A stretch of DNA of 64,000 nucleotides from Echinococcus granulosus (taxonomy: Eukaryota; Platyhelminthes; Cestoda; Cyclophyllidea; Taeniidae), in assembly GCF_000524195.1 (NCBI RefSeq), contig NW_020170396.1, positions 936,127 to 1,000,126 on the forward strand. The letters run 5' to 3'. The position numbers and the translations under genes were made by a program. The notes below the pieces were generated by a model that worked only from the letters and a program-made list of their open reading frames with translations, ran no database searches and was not told where the DNA came from. Positions 11,641 to 24,300 of this stretch are shown in pieces (position 1 is the stretch's first letter; each line of letters starts with the position of its first letter).

Positions 11641-12701
11641 TGCGGTATATTTAATTTGTTTCGGTCCACTGGTGTGTAAAAATTGTTAAGTGCAAATTAT
11701 AGCTGCTTATTTTATCACCTTTTTTGAAAAACTAGTACCTAATTGCAGGAAAAACAGTAACTCGTTTAACAAAAAAGATCCTTGACAGTTTCATTGAAAA
11801 TATTTAGAGCTATAGCGGCTTTGTATTTTGTTTGACTTTGTATCTAGTTGCACGAGCGCTTCTTCAGTCCAACCAGTTCATCCTTCCTACTTGTATCACG
11901 GTCTTCAGACAAGCTAGAGTCATCCTTGCGCTTCTCTTTATTATTAGCGTACGTTGTATCACAATGCTTCAGCTTCATATCACCTTGGCGAGGGTTTAGG
12001 ACGCTGCGCGTCTTAAGCGCAGTTGACAAGTATGGTTAGTATTGAACGTCTCTTCCATGCATTCAATAAACGATTCAAATGATTTGCATTTTAAATTCTT
12101 TGTGGTAGATTTACACACTTTTTTGCACTATTGCAGGTTAAAAAGTAGATTGTAGATTACTTTTAATGAGCCACCAAATAACCGGGAATAATAATAAGGT
12201 TGGGGGCGGTGGGTCCCAATCTGGTTACTCGTGTCCGGATTGGTTTCTTCGTACGTTTTTGCTCTTGCCCCCTGAACCAATTGCCGCCCCCTTGAAGTTA
12301 TTTTCCAGGGTTTTGGGAACAAATATCTGGCAGCTAATATTTCAGCCATGACTGTGGAGTGATTTGGAGGTTTTTTCTGATTATTTATGGCCGCATGCTC
12401 CTATTTATTGTTTTGCAGCATTTTGCTGTGTTATGCGAACAATTTGAGATAATTTTTGTATGCTTATTCTCAATTATGCTACGTCGCTGCCCTTATTTTT
12501 ATTCTCTCCTTTTAATTTTGGGTTTGAAATAACTTGTCTCGACTTCTCTGTTCTGCATATTATTATTGCCAGAATCCGTGTTTTATTGGCTCCGGTAATG
12601 TCCTTTCTTTCTTTGTACTTTGAACTATTTTTGGGATCCACACTGTTTTCCGTGAAGTCAATCACTTACGAATTAACTGATATGATGCTTTTGTTTTTTA
12701 G
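11641..12701. other. Intergenic / 5' flank of ATG7
   Basis: This is AT-rich DNA between the gypsy relic and ATG7, with no supported gene. The last ~25 bases are T-rich and end in TTTTTTAG at 12701, a 3' splice site 4 nt before the ATG7 start codon. The upstream part is therefore likely to be intron or outron. Confidence 0.4.
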
Positions 12702-12705
12702 TGAA
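12690..12705 (+). promoter_or_regulatory. 3' splice site just upstream of the ATG7 start codon
   Basis: A T-rich tract ending in TTTTTTAG precedes the ATG by only 4 nt (TGAA). The open frame continues upstream without homology, so translation should start at 12706. The site is either the end of a 5' UTR intron or an acceptor for spliced-leader trans-splicing, which is known in flatworms and nematodes. Confidence 0.45.
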
Positions 12706-15700
12706 ATGACAGCGTTGCCGCTAGACCTCTGTTTCGTGCCCTTTGACACCGTTGTGGACACGGCCTTTTGGCATGTACTTTCAAGAAAGAAACTCGAGGA
12801 TTATCGACTGCAGGAGGGGCCTTTCCCGATGTCCGGAGAATTCACTAACGGCACTCCCCTTGGCACTGCTCCACGAATCAGCATCGATCATGCCAGTCTG
12901 AATTAGTAAACTACCTCGTCTTAACAGTCGTTTAGTAAAAATGTTTGATGGTCATTATCCTGTAGTATCATTTTCTATCAATGTACTTGAGGATATCATG
13001 CGGTTTACAATACGGAGAGTTCTGCGTATATTACTGAACTTCGACGAAACCTGTTTGCTTAACAAATAAGTGGCTCTAGTGTTGATTCCGGATCATTGTT
13101 CTTGTCATAACTAGGCTTTACTTTGATTTACTAAATCACTTATTATGTTCTAATTCAATGTTTTTTGCGTTGGCTTCAGTGTTAAATCAACTGGAAGGGG
13201 AAATTTATTTTATGCAAACGGCTATTTGTTTACGCTCAACACGCTTGACAAGTTCCGTGAGATGGATAAACAGTCGCACATCGACGAATTCGGTCGGAAG
13301 TATATTTGCGAAGAAGCCGTCAACGCACAACATGATTTTCTGCGAAATCCCAATCAACTACTCACTTTTTCTCTCCTGACCTACTGTGTATGTACCTGGG
13401 ATGTATACGAAATGGTTCCTCTTTTTATTTTGTTTTATTCTTTTAGGACCTGAAACACCACAAATTTTGCTATTGGTTTTCATTCCCTGCTGCGGTTCAG
13501 GATAAGAAGCCAAAACTTTTTTCCAAAGCTTCAATCATGAGCGAGTTTAATAAAGTTCAGGTAATCCAGTTTTTCTTTTTGAATAGCTCAAGAAATTGAC
13601 CCTTTTATGCTACTATGATATCTCTTCAATTTCAACCGTTTTTTACCCATATTTTGTAAATATCGTGATTAGTGACCCAATCATTCATATTTCTTTGAGG
13701 CGTTCTTAATTATGTAGCAAACATTCCCTGTTGTGTGCGTCTTTCCATTTGTTTTTCATTCATGGTACCGTCTATTTAACTTCTTTCGTGAAAGCAGGGC
13801 AATTAAAATTGTTTTTATTGCTCATTTAAATTCATTAAGGGCCATCATTACGCACTCAGTTGAGTATCAGACCCAATTATCGCCATTATTCATGAGAATT
13901 TTACGGTTCAGGTGGCCAATCTTCTTGTGCGATACGACGAATGGCGTAGGCAGAGCAATGATGCCTTCTTTTGTCTTCACTTCACCCCTGATGACCTTGA
14001 GATTGCTAACCTCGGTACCCTCAAAATTGGAAACGAGGTAAGAATTTTTTATCACATATCGTTCCATCACTTCGTGTTTATCCCATTTTCAGACTCATTA
14101 CATTGGATTTTGCGACCCTTCTAGCCATGAGGACTTTCCAGGATGGGGCCTCAGGAATCTCCTCTTTGCTCTTTCAACTATCATGTAAACCTGTCCTTGT
14201 CGTTTCCCTGAAAATTGACTACGAATCAAGTGGTCAATTGAGCATAAGGAGCCACAATTGTATCATCTTCCCTCTTTGCCCTATAGAAAGGAAAGTCAGA
14301 CCTTAAAAATATTGTGTTTACGGGATCGTTACGCCAACCAGGAGCGAATCATATCCAGTAGCTTCGTTTTACGAATTAGCATTGAGCCAGAAGCTCTCTC
14401 CAAAGGTAATGTGTGACTTCTCACCTGGCTGCCTGACACAGAGCTATTTTTCAGGTGTCAAATTCGTGGGTTGGGAGAAGTGGAAAGGCAAGCTACAGCC
14501 GCGAGTGGTCAATGTCAGTTCGACTATGGACCCAGTTAAGTAGGTGTCATAGTTACCACAGCCCCCGTAGCGCGGTCAGTATTTGTCGACCTCGTGCCTT
14601 TTACTTTGCAGACTAGCTGACTCGGCGGTGGATCTAAATCTGAAGCTCATGCTCTGGCGCTCGTTGCTCATCATCGACCTTAATGCACTCCATAAGACTC
14701 GTTGCCTCATTCTGGGCTGTGGTACTCTAGGCTGCAATGTGGCGAGGCAACTGTTGGTGAGTTCTTTTTCTCTCTGCCTTTTCGGTTTTTTTTCTCATGC
14801 TTTTCAGTTTAGCTAAGAGTTTAGTTAATTTTAAGGCGTTTGGTCGGGGTTTTGGGCATCAAATCACTAGCTTGTGCTCCAAATACTCGTGCATTTCTTA
14901 TATTATAATTTGTTCTTGCTATGTTGTGGCATTTGGGATAGCGTCTTTCTTAGAAACGAAAACTTGATGTCAATTCAGACTGTGCGTTACTTTGTGTTAA
15001 ATTACCTAAATTTGGACTACACCTTCTAATAATAAAGCTTAATATTAAGATTTACCACTTTTCGAAGTCATTAGTGGATCACGAGCTCCAAAACTGTGAT
15101 GCATTATCTCAGTTGTGGCTTCCAAGTTTTTGAAGGACCTTCACTTGACCGTTTCCCATTCATTTTAAGGTTTGAACAGGAACTACCCCATGACTGCGCT
15201 CTGTGATGTATTATGCGGTTCTTGTAGGAGTTTCGTTTCGTTATTCCACCAAAGGATTTATACTGATTGTCCTTTAAATCAAATCCAAGTTTTAGATACG
15301 ATTTACTTCCGATTAGGGTTTGTCATTCACGCCCTTGAGTTAATTCCAAATTTGTTGACTGAAATCAAGGAATGGTAAGAGGCGCATGTAGCCAGTACAG
15401 AGGTTCCAACGTACTGGCCGTGCAAGTATAAATAGCGCCAAAATAATACGTCATTGGTTCGGTTTGATGTATTCGTGTGTCGTGTTGTAGGCATGGGGTT
15501 TTCGAAGTATGACCTTAGTGGACAACTCCACCGTCTCTTACTCGAATCCTGTGCGACAGACCCTCTTCACCTTTGAGGACGCCAAGTCTGGAGCTGAAAA
15601 GGCTCTTGCTGCTGCCGAAGCCGTTAAGCGTATACTTCCCACTGTGGTGCGTTTAATTCTCTACAAAAATTCAACTACCATTTCGACTCATTCACATCTC

Positions 15701-18513
15701 TCATCTGTGTCGGTTGGTTTGTTTTCTACTATCAAGAAATCAAAATCTGGGACCCTCCCTATGATAAGTATTTGGGTTAGCCCAACCTGTTAATAAACCT
15801 CACTTTATTATTTTTAGTAGATTGGCAAATTCATTTATTTTTACACTGCCCATTTTATTTGTGGAACTGGGACTTGTTGCAACTAAGTTGCGATTTAGAT
15901 GAAGTTTTAAACTCTTCAGGTCTACTTACTACAGGTGTTTTTGCACTTTACGAGCAAAAAGTTGTTCTATACCGCCTTGATTTATTAAGACGGCACCATT
16001 TTATTTTTAAGCCTTCCAGTCTTATTGTTGGCAAATTCAAAAACACTTTATAATGCTTGGATATGAAGTATTTTCCCCTTCCTTCCTTTTTTGTGATACT
16101 GTGATATTCCACTCATCACGGATATTTTTCTGTACTGATTAATCTTTCATGGTTATTAACTGATTTCTTTCATTGACCATCCATGAGCCATAAGTTTTTT
16201 TTCAGGATGTGAGGTCATACAACCTCACTGTTCCAATGCCTGGCCATCCTGTGTCAAATGCTTCCGCCGGCTCAGACGCATCTAAGCAAGTCTCCATAGT
16301 GCGTGAAGCCTGTCAGAAGTTGGATGAACTTGTTCAAAGTCATGATGTCATCTTTCTTCTGCTGGATACTCGTGAAGCGCGTTGGCTTCCCACCTTGCTT
16401 TCTACGTACCACAATAAGGTAGGGTGTTGTTTCATCGAAAAATGTATACTTATGTTACATCAGTAGGTTCGTAACCTTTATGCATTCAGTTGGCAATAAC
16501 GACTGCGCTGGGGTTTGACAGCTTCTTGGTTTTGCGTCACGGCGTGCCTCGCGATCACGGAGTCTCACCATCCTCATATCAGGCTCCTTCAGGTGATAAT
16601 GTGACCAGAGGAATCGATGGAAGTCGTTTGGGTTGCTACTTTTGCAATGACGTGGTTGGACCTGCCAATGTTAGTGCGCTTGAGTGATTTGGTAGCTGTG
16701 TCTTAGTGACATTGAATCGATGTGTTATTGTCCGCGTGCCTTTTAGTCGACTCGAGACCGTACTTTAGACCAACAATGTACCGTTTCTCGCCCTGGTGCC
16801 TCAATGATGGCTTCTGCTTTGGCGGTCGAATTGTGTGTCGGTTTACTGCAGCATCCTGAAGGGTATGTGCTCAAAATAACACTTTCATACTTTGTTGAAG
16901 TGGCCTTTTGTTAGATTGGTAGAGTTGTGATTTGCCCCTTTCGGTGATTTCTGAGTTTTGGGGTATTCTCCTTCTTTAGTGCTATGAGCACTAGCTTCGA
17001 CCTTTGATCATAAATCCAAATATTTTAGTGTGCTAAAAGGGTCGCCTATAAAACAGCAAAAGGTTCCTCAATACTTGATATTATTGTGGCAAATATCCGG
17101 CTTTTTTATAAGCTATCTTGGGTCATTAGCACGTATTGACTTAAACCTGGATCTTCGAACGGTGGGGACGAGCGTTTATAGAGAAAACGGCAGTTTTCGA
17201 AAATTACAATGTTCGCCGTGCATCACCCTTTGCTCTGTAGTGCCACACTTATCTGAGGCGATTCTGGAGTACGCGAATCTGGAAGGAGCTATTGCAGGTT
17301 CAGGGTAGTCTTGTATTACCAATTGCCTAGTCTCGTGTGATTCCAGCTTTGGTCTGGCGTTCTGCAGTATTTGTGCTACTACTCATGACGTTTCAAGACG
17401 CGTGAGCCGGAAAATGGTTTTTATGGAAGTAGAGAAGGGTTGGATAGGCAGTAACAACTAGGTGGAGGCCAATTCATGAGATGCCGAACGGGTGAACATT
17501 ACTACGTCATCCATTTATCATGTACGACACTGCTGGTAAAGGTGCCATGATCTGCCTTCGTACTTTTGCTTTAGACTTGGTGATATGTTCGATAATACGC
17601 TACAGGAGCTTTGTCCTGAAAACGCTTAGATCGCCTTTGGTTACCTGGGATGATTATCACTGGCCGTTTATCAATTTTCATAGCCATTAGCATTTTTCTT
17701 CGTTAGACCTTTTGCACCTGCCGAAACACGTCCAGACAATGGAAGCACGATATCTCAAGGTCTCACCTTCAGCTTCCTTCCCCACCACATTCGCGGTTTC
17801 TTGTCCCAATTCTCCGAGGTTGTGCCTTGCACAACCGCCTTTTCTCGGTGTTCTGCGTGTTCGCAACCAGTGGGTTCTACTACATGTTAAAATCTTTAAT
17901 TATGGCTTTTCTTCACAGGTGCTTGATGCCTATGCGAAAGAGGGTTTCGATTTTTTGCTTCGAGTTTTCGATGACGCCACCTACCTGGAGGAGGTTTCAG
18001 GATTAAAAGAACTGCAAGTCGAGACTTATTTTGATGAAGTAAGTTGTCAGCTTTTGTTGCAGTTCAATTCCCATCTGTAATCCATTTATTTGAACTATTC
18101 GCTAACGCATGAAACTCGTGCCCATATTTCTGACTGGAAAGTTTTGAAGCCGATTTTAAGGCCTACTTTGATGGCATTGAGCTTTCCAAATTGGAGAGAT
18201 GTCTTGCCTTTGCAAATTATTGACTGTATATCAGCGAATAATATACGTAGTCAACTATTTTAGTTATTTTTATTAGGCATCAAATCACCTCTTCAATAAA
18301 ATCTGAATTGACGGTCGATATGTGCTTTGCACTTCGATGGGGGTGCTGATTTGCCCTATCCATGTTACTCTCTCTGTAACCTTAACCCACTTGTGTGAAT
18401 CGGTCTTAGAACGAGAATGATACCATTTTCAGTTCCATAAACCTCGTCTCTTTTTTTTCTCACTTTAGGTCCTTGCACTAAGTGACGGGGACTCCGATTA
18501 CTCTGTCCCCTGA
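12706..18513 (+). CDS. ATG7: ATG7, E1-like activating enzyme of autophagy (15 exons, 693 aa)
   Basis: ATG7 adenylates ATG8-family proteins and ATG12, then passes them from its catalytic cysteine to ATG3 or ATG10 in the cytosol. Exons: 12706-12905, 13180-13387, 13447-13560, 13912-14037, 14093-14184, 14287-14405, 14455-14539, 14612-14756, 15491-15646, 16206-16418, 16490-16669, 16747-16862, 17707-17869, 17919-18038, 18469-18513. All borders are GT/AG, phases agree and the total is 2082 nt. The N-terminal ATG7 domain (~1-300) starts with [14 protein letters not shown]. The ATP-binding loop is GCGTLG (350-355), followed by [14 protein letters not shown]. Zinc ligands are C535/C538 (CYFC) and C633/C636 (CSAC). 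The catalytic Cys is C557 in [12 protein letters not shown]. The end, [12 protein letters not shown], matches the usual acidic C-terminus. Length is close to animal orthologues (~700 aa). The gene appears intact. Confidence 0.97.
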
Positions 18514-18596
18514 AGCTTGACATCTAGGGTGCTTTCTGTTTGATGCCTAGTCTGATCGCCTCCCAATTCGACGTACGCGTTGTTTTCTGATTGCAT

Positions 18597-18602
18597 AATA
18601 AA
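18597..18602 (+). terminator. Polyadenylation signal AATAAA of ATG7
   Basis: AATAAA lies 84 nt after the TGA stop at 18511-18513, consistent with a short 3' UTR. Confidence 0.55.
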
Positions 18603-21333
18603 ACAGAGAATTATGTCATTTCACTCTGCGCTTTTGGTCTCATGGATCTTAAAACCCTACTATTTTTTTTTTTTTGTTATAGTCAAACAGGTTTGGTTCA
18701 CTGCAAGGGCGAAGTTGATCTTCAGTGCAAAATTTCTTCTCGGGGTTGATCTTAATCTGATAGGCCCCGCACACTAGAACCTGCTATCCTGCACATCTTC
18801 CTCGAAGGGAGAGGAGTCGTACGATTTAGTTGGACATCAAGCCTATTAGTATTTGGGGTCAATTATTGTGTAACTGTCATAAGTTTTGCAATAGCTGGAA
18901 ATTAGCGCAAACCTCTCCTTATAGGGAGTGGGAGCTCCAGTTTACTGTCGATATTATAGATAGCAGAATAGAAATGCGGCTTAATTGGTGCGCAATGGAC
19001 GACAGTAGAATGGTGACTTTTGTGCCTGTTACGAGGTTGATTAAATTCACATCTCCCCGACAATCTTCCCGTCGGCCAGGGGCTTCCTCACTCGCTCGTT
19101 GGCCTGATATGCTGGCCCAGTTTTGCGGTTTTAATTAGCCCTCTTTGGTACATCCGCCTTCCTTGAACGTCGCCTAAATCAACGCGTCCTTGATTATGCT
19201 GATGGTGGGGGTGGGGTGGAGTAAAGCTGCCTCTTGTAAAAAATGTGTAAACTGAAGGAGAAGGATGTGTGTGTGTTTGCTTTTTTGATTTGGGCGAAGT
19301 GGGCCATTTGATGTACCCCCAGAGCTCCATGTCTGTTTGTGAGTTCTGCGCGTCTGCTCAAAGAGAGCAAGGGGTTGCGCAGCACCTCTCACCTGGACTA
19401 TACGATGAGTCCCAAAATGGAACTCGAGCCCAAATGGGCATTATTAACTCCAGCCTGTGGGAAGTGGGCAAATCTGATTGATGGTCTCAGCAAGTTTTAA
19501 GATTTCTGAAACGAGGATTTTTATCCACTTAGCTGATCTGCAAAAGTCCTTTGTTTATGTTCTTGCTTACTTAAAGGGGTTTTACCTCATGTTTCCTTTC
19601 AGCATTCATTCGCGTCTGCTGAAATCACGCTCAAATAACGTAAAGCTGAAAAACGGTTTTATGGAGGGTATAGTGGCTTGCCTTCTACCATTTCTCCCAC
19701 CTTGCTCCCTTCCTCCCCCCGCTGTCCTTCACTAAGTGGGGTTCAGTGGAGCGATAAATTGCAGAGAGCAGAACATCTGGCTTTCACTTAGGTGAGAAGA
19801 CGAGATGTGGGATTTCTTGGCGCAAATAGGTTTTGATTTTGAAGGAAGACTCTCCGTCGCCCCTCTCGCAGCCCTGCAAAAGACCTCAGAGTTGCAAGGA
19901 ATCGACATGGTTCTTACCTCAAAGCGCACCATCAGAGGGTAGAAGCTCTGTCTGTTTTCTCCTCTGTTTTCCACCAAAGAACGTCGTGGGTTAAACTTTA
20001 AGGTCCATTATTGTGAATTGCGATAATTAACTTACTAATAATAGCAAATTCAAGGGTCCACGTTTATTCCACACGTAAACCATTAAGCCAAAAAGTTGTG
20101 TAGATGGGAGAGTATATTTGATAACAGACTGCTCTCCCTCTTCTTCGTTCAAAACTTGTTCAACACTTTTTTCTCCGCCGCCTTCAAGAAAGCAGGGAAT
20201 TATAAAAGCGTTGGCTTTATAGCATCGACTGTCTTCAGTAATTAAAGACCCATTGAACAAACGAAGTTATTTTCGGTGTCACCTCATACGCTGTGGTATT
20301 CAAATGCAAGGCCATCGGTGTGACCGACGATTCGTGATTGTTTAAATAATCATTAGCTCATCATACGCGTTCGTTTGTATATCTAATGAAACAATAAATT
20401 ACTCCGCTTCATCAATGTTCAGATATTCCGTAGATAGCGTTAAAAGGTGACGCTGCCATTTTGGATAATGATCTATACGATGTAAGCAGTGAAGCTTATT
20501 AAAAAAGACCATTATGTCGTTCTTAATTTAAACGTTTTCCGCAATCCGCCTACCTAAGATACGGAGAATACCTAATCCTTCTATCAAAACCGAGCTTAAG
20601 AAATTATTTTCTAGACACTGACTCTTTTACTTAAGAAATATGATAATTTCCAACACATGCCTTGTTTGTGTCAAAGGTTGTTTGTTAATGAGGGATTAAG
20701 CACCTAGCCAAATTTAAACTTTGGTTTTAAGAAGATCTCTTCGTAAAAATGCAAATTTTAACTCAAAAATCTGTCATTGACAGATTTGTAACAGTTTCTA
20801 TCAGATACTCTCAAAAAGTTGGAAGTAGTTAATAAAAACCTGTAAAAATAAACCACCATGTCTCATGACTCCATGAAGTCCATCTTCTTTTTGGCTCCCA
20901 GAGGTGTTAATTAATTACGTTCTATTTGCTTGCCTAAGGCATAAAATCGCAAAAATGGCCATTCGTTTAAAGCGATTTTTTAGCAGTAATACCTTTGAGA
21001 TGTTATAATTAACTCAAATTATCCGCTTCTTCTACGCGAATAAGGGTTTTAGAACTTAAACCGTGAGGATGCAGTGATTACCTGATTTCTTATGGCTGAC
21101 TCTCCCGATTCACTCCCGATCCCCAATAAATGTGTTTCGCCGGCAAAACAGACCAATCGGAACACGGGTAGTAGAAGACGTGTGATTGGTTTGCCCGAAG
21201 CGCGCTTTGCACATGCCTGCCCTGCGCACTTCCCCTCCACCGCTGCAATTTATTTTTACTATTTTTTGTTTCACTTCAAGCACACACGTAGGAAAAAAGT
21301 TTTTCAAAGTGAGTTCAGTTCAGCGTTAAGAGC
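18603..21333. other. Intergenic region between ATG7 and the LIM-homeobox gene
   Basis: About 2.7 kb with no supported gene. Short reading frames here lack splice context and homology. The last few hundred bases are the expected 5' UTR and promoter of the LIM-homeobox gene; I see no clear TATA box. Confidence 0.45.
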
Positions 21334-24300
21334 ATGGCACATCCCAACTCTGGCGGTGGTATAGCCAACTGCTGCGTTGGATGCGAGCGACCAATTACGG
21401 ACAAGTACTATCCATGTATCGATGATCAGATTTGGCACCAGGACTGTCTTCGCTGTGTGGTCTGCCGCGTTCAATTAGTGGGCCGGTGTTTCCTCCGAAA
21501 TGGACAGTACTTTTGTAGAAACGACTTTATACGGTAAGCACTAAGCACCTTCCTCTAGTCTGCCGGAGACGCCTTTGGGGTTTGGACTTTTCCACGTAGA
21601 TAATCGTCTCTTTGCCATATTTTAATTCAACTTTTACCTGACAATACTTATAAGCAGGGTTCAGCTAATCCACTTTAGTTTTATGTTCATTGTCACTTTA
21701 TGCGGCTTCATGTGTAGTTGCCTTATGTGTTCACCAGACCCAAGGCTGTACCGTAAAATATAGCTTTGATTTATTAATCAAACGAAAGCTTACTTTAGTT
21801 ATCCCATGTCACCTGCATTATTCTTATAATATTTGTGGTTTACTTAATCATTTAGCTATATCATATGAAAAGCTTTCTTCATCCTCTCTTGCGAAACATT
21901 CCAGATTTTCTTGCCTTGGCTTACGGCCAAATGCGATTTTATAAGCATGAAAGCAATGCCTGAATCTTCATTTACATCAAATGGTTATAGCATAGACAAG
22001 AAGATTCTTTCTCGTATAAAAATTGTCTGACAGTCTTAGGCTGGTTGAGTATGGTGCGGCTAATAATCAAAGTCAAGCTTCATTTCCACCGAACAAAACG
22101 AAAATGCTGAAGTGATAGCCCTCTGTCCAACGCTATGTTTTCCTTATAAATACATTTGTTTTAGTAAGATTTGAGAAAGTACGGTAAAAAAATACGCCTT
22201 GAGTCGTGGAATAATTGTCTGTACTTTTAAAAGCCACGCATCAGGCAGGCAAGTCGGTCAAACTACAAAGGAAACGGTAACTACGACCTTGAAGGGCTGG
22301 AGAAAAATGTATACATACAGAGGTTGAAAATACGCTTGTGCTGTTGACTACAGCTTCTGTGAAGGCGCCCACCCTCTTGCGTGAAGTAAACAAGATAAAA
22401 GGTCGCAACCACATTAAGACCCTGCGTGACGGTGCCGCGATTTTTCTTTTAACTGCTATTTACTTCGCCTTCTCACATATACACCTGTTTACGTGCTTCA
22501 CTTTCCGCAGACGTTGAAACTATCTGAAGCCAGACTTTTGGTGCTTTGAATGGTTACGCTTGTAGTCTCTTCAGTCCGCGATGTCCCACCTGCATGGAGA
22601 CGATCATGTCGACAGACATGGTCCGACTGCTAGGATCTGTTGCCTATCACGCTGACTGCTTCCGCTGCGTCCTCTGCGCGCGCTGTCTCTCTACGGGGGA
22701 TGAGTGTCGATCCCTGGGCGATGGCGTACGATTTGTCTGCATGGAGCACGGCACCTCCACCACCAACCAGAGACTCTGCCATTTAGACACTCCGAGGAGT
22801 CCCTCTCGCTCCGACAGCATCTTTGAAGGCAGTGGTGGTGGTGGTGGTGGTGATGGAGTTAAACATGGAGGTAGGTAAAAAAATAAATGTAGAAGCTTGA
22901 TTGTCATTTGTCTTTAATGATGAGTGAGCAGGTGGCTGATGGAAGCAGTGCAATTAATTGCTTTTAGTTTGTTTCAGTATCTTTAAAATCTTTTAGTTTC
23001 TGCTATATTAGGCCTCAAATCAGAAAGTTTTATTTATATTTAAGCAGTTTACACTTTATTTTTTTTTGTTTTGAATGTGTTGCTATGGTAATTAGTTTTG
23101 TTATGTAGATTTTGTGTTAACACTATAAGTTGCAGGTAGGTGGTAACGCTCCTTGGCCTCTTGTGTCCCATAAAATGGGTCTGAGATTCTCCAAATTGAA
23201 TAATGAGGAGTAAACAGCCTAGGAAATTTTATGTTTGCAAACAAAAGGGTGTTCATAAAACTGACTGGGGAGACCCTTATACTCTCCAGATAAATCAAAG
23301 AGTTCTGAGGTCTTTACTTGGCTTTACTGTTTTTTTTTGTTTTTCAATGAGTTTAACTGGGGGACACCTTTACTGTATTTAAAATTGACTTGATAACTAC
23401 CTTCCATTTGGATTGCAAACGCCTACTTGTGGAAAGTATGAATGAGTCTAGTTGCATCATTGCCACTTATTTTTTTATCCTTATTTGGTCCCTTTACAAC
23501 CAGAAACAGACAGAGAAACCATATATTACGAGCACCAGGACTTTTACGCTTCCACAGAAGCTGGTCTGGGTCACTTCGTATCCAGCGAACCGGAGCAGGA
23601 ACGGGAGATCGACTCGCCCATGTACACGAGCAACCTGGAAGGCGATGACCAATCGGAGGAGTGTGGACTCGAGCTGGCCGAAGTGGAGGGAGAGGTGGAG
23701 GGCGGATCAAAAGCCACCTCGGGACCAGATGAGGCTAGTGGTAGTCCCGCCTCCAATGAAATTTCGGTTTCTACCACCACCGCAGTGTCCACTCAGGCCT
23801 CATTGGAAGGCAGTGGAAACACCCTCGTCACAAAGCGACGCGGACCTCGTACCACTATCAAGGCTAAGCAGTTGGACACCCTAAAACAGGCCTTCGCCAC
23901 CACACCAAAACCCACCAGACATATTCGTGAACAATTGGCTCAAGAGACCGGTCTCTCTATGCGCGTCATTCAGGTGAGCCTCCTACTCCAACCCATGCTG
24001 CAAATGTATAGTTTTGTTATGATGTGCATGGCCACGTAACTTTAACAGTGACAACTCTAAAATCACAGCATGAACTTTGGTAGGTCTAGGGTCAATTGAA
24101 TGTATTCCACCTGATCAATTTGATATTACTGGTACAGCCTGCTTAGGGCCGGGACAGGGTCTTGTGGCTCTGGCATGATTTGTTTCTCTCACCGTTATTC
24201 ACTCGCGGGAGTCGAGTGTGCTTATGTGCGTCTGTGCATGTACCTCGAGCCTCGTGACTCCTGTCAGCCTTGTACGGCATCACGCACCTAGTCTGATGCG

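Noticed and set aside
12460..12705. Open frame extending upstream of the ATG7 start codon
   Set aside because: It is in frame with ATG7 but has no resemblance to the family. It lies across a strong 3' splice site at 12701, and the conserved N-terminus begins right after the ATG at 12706.
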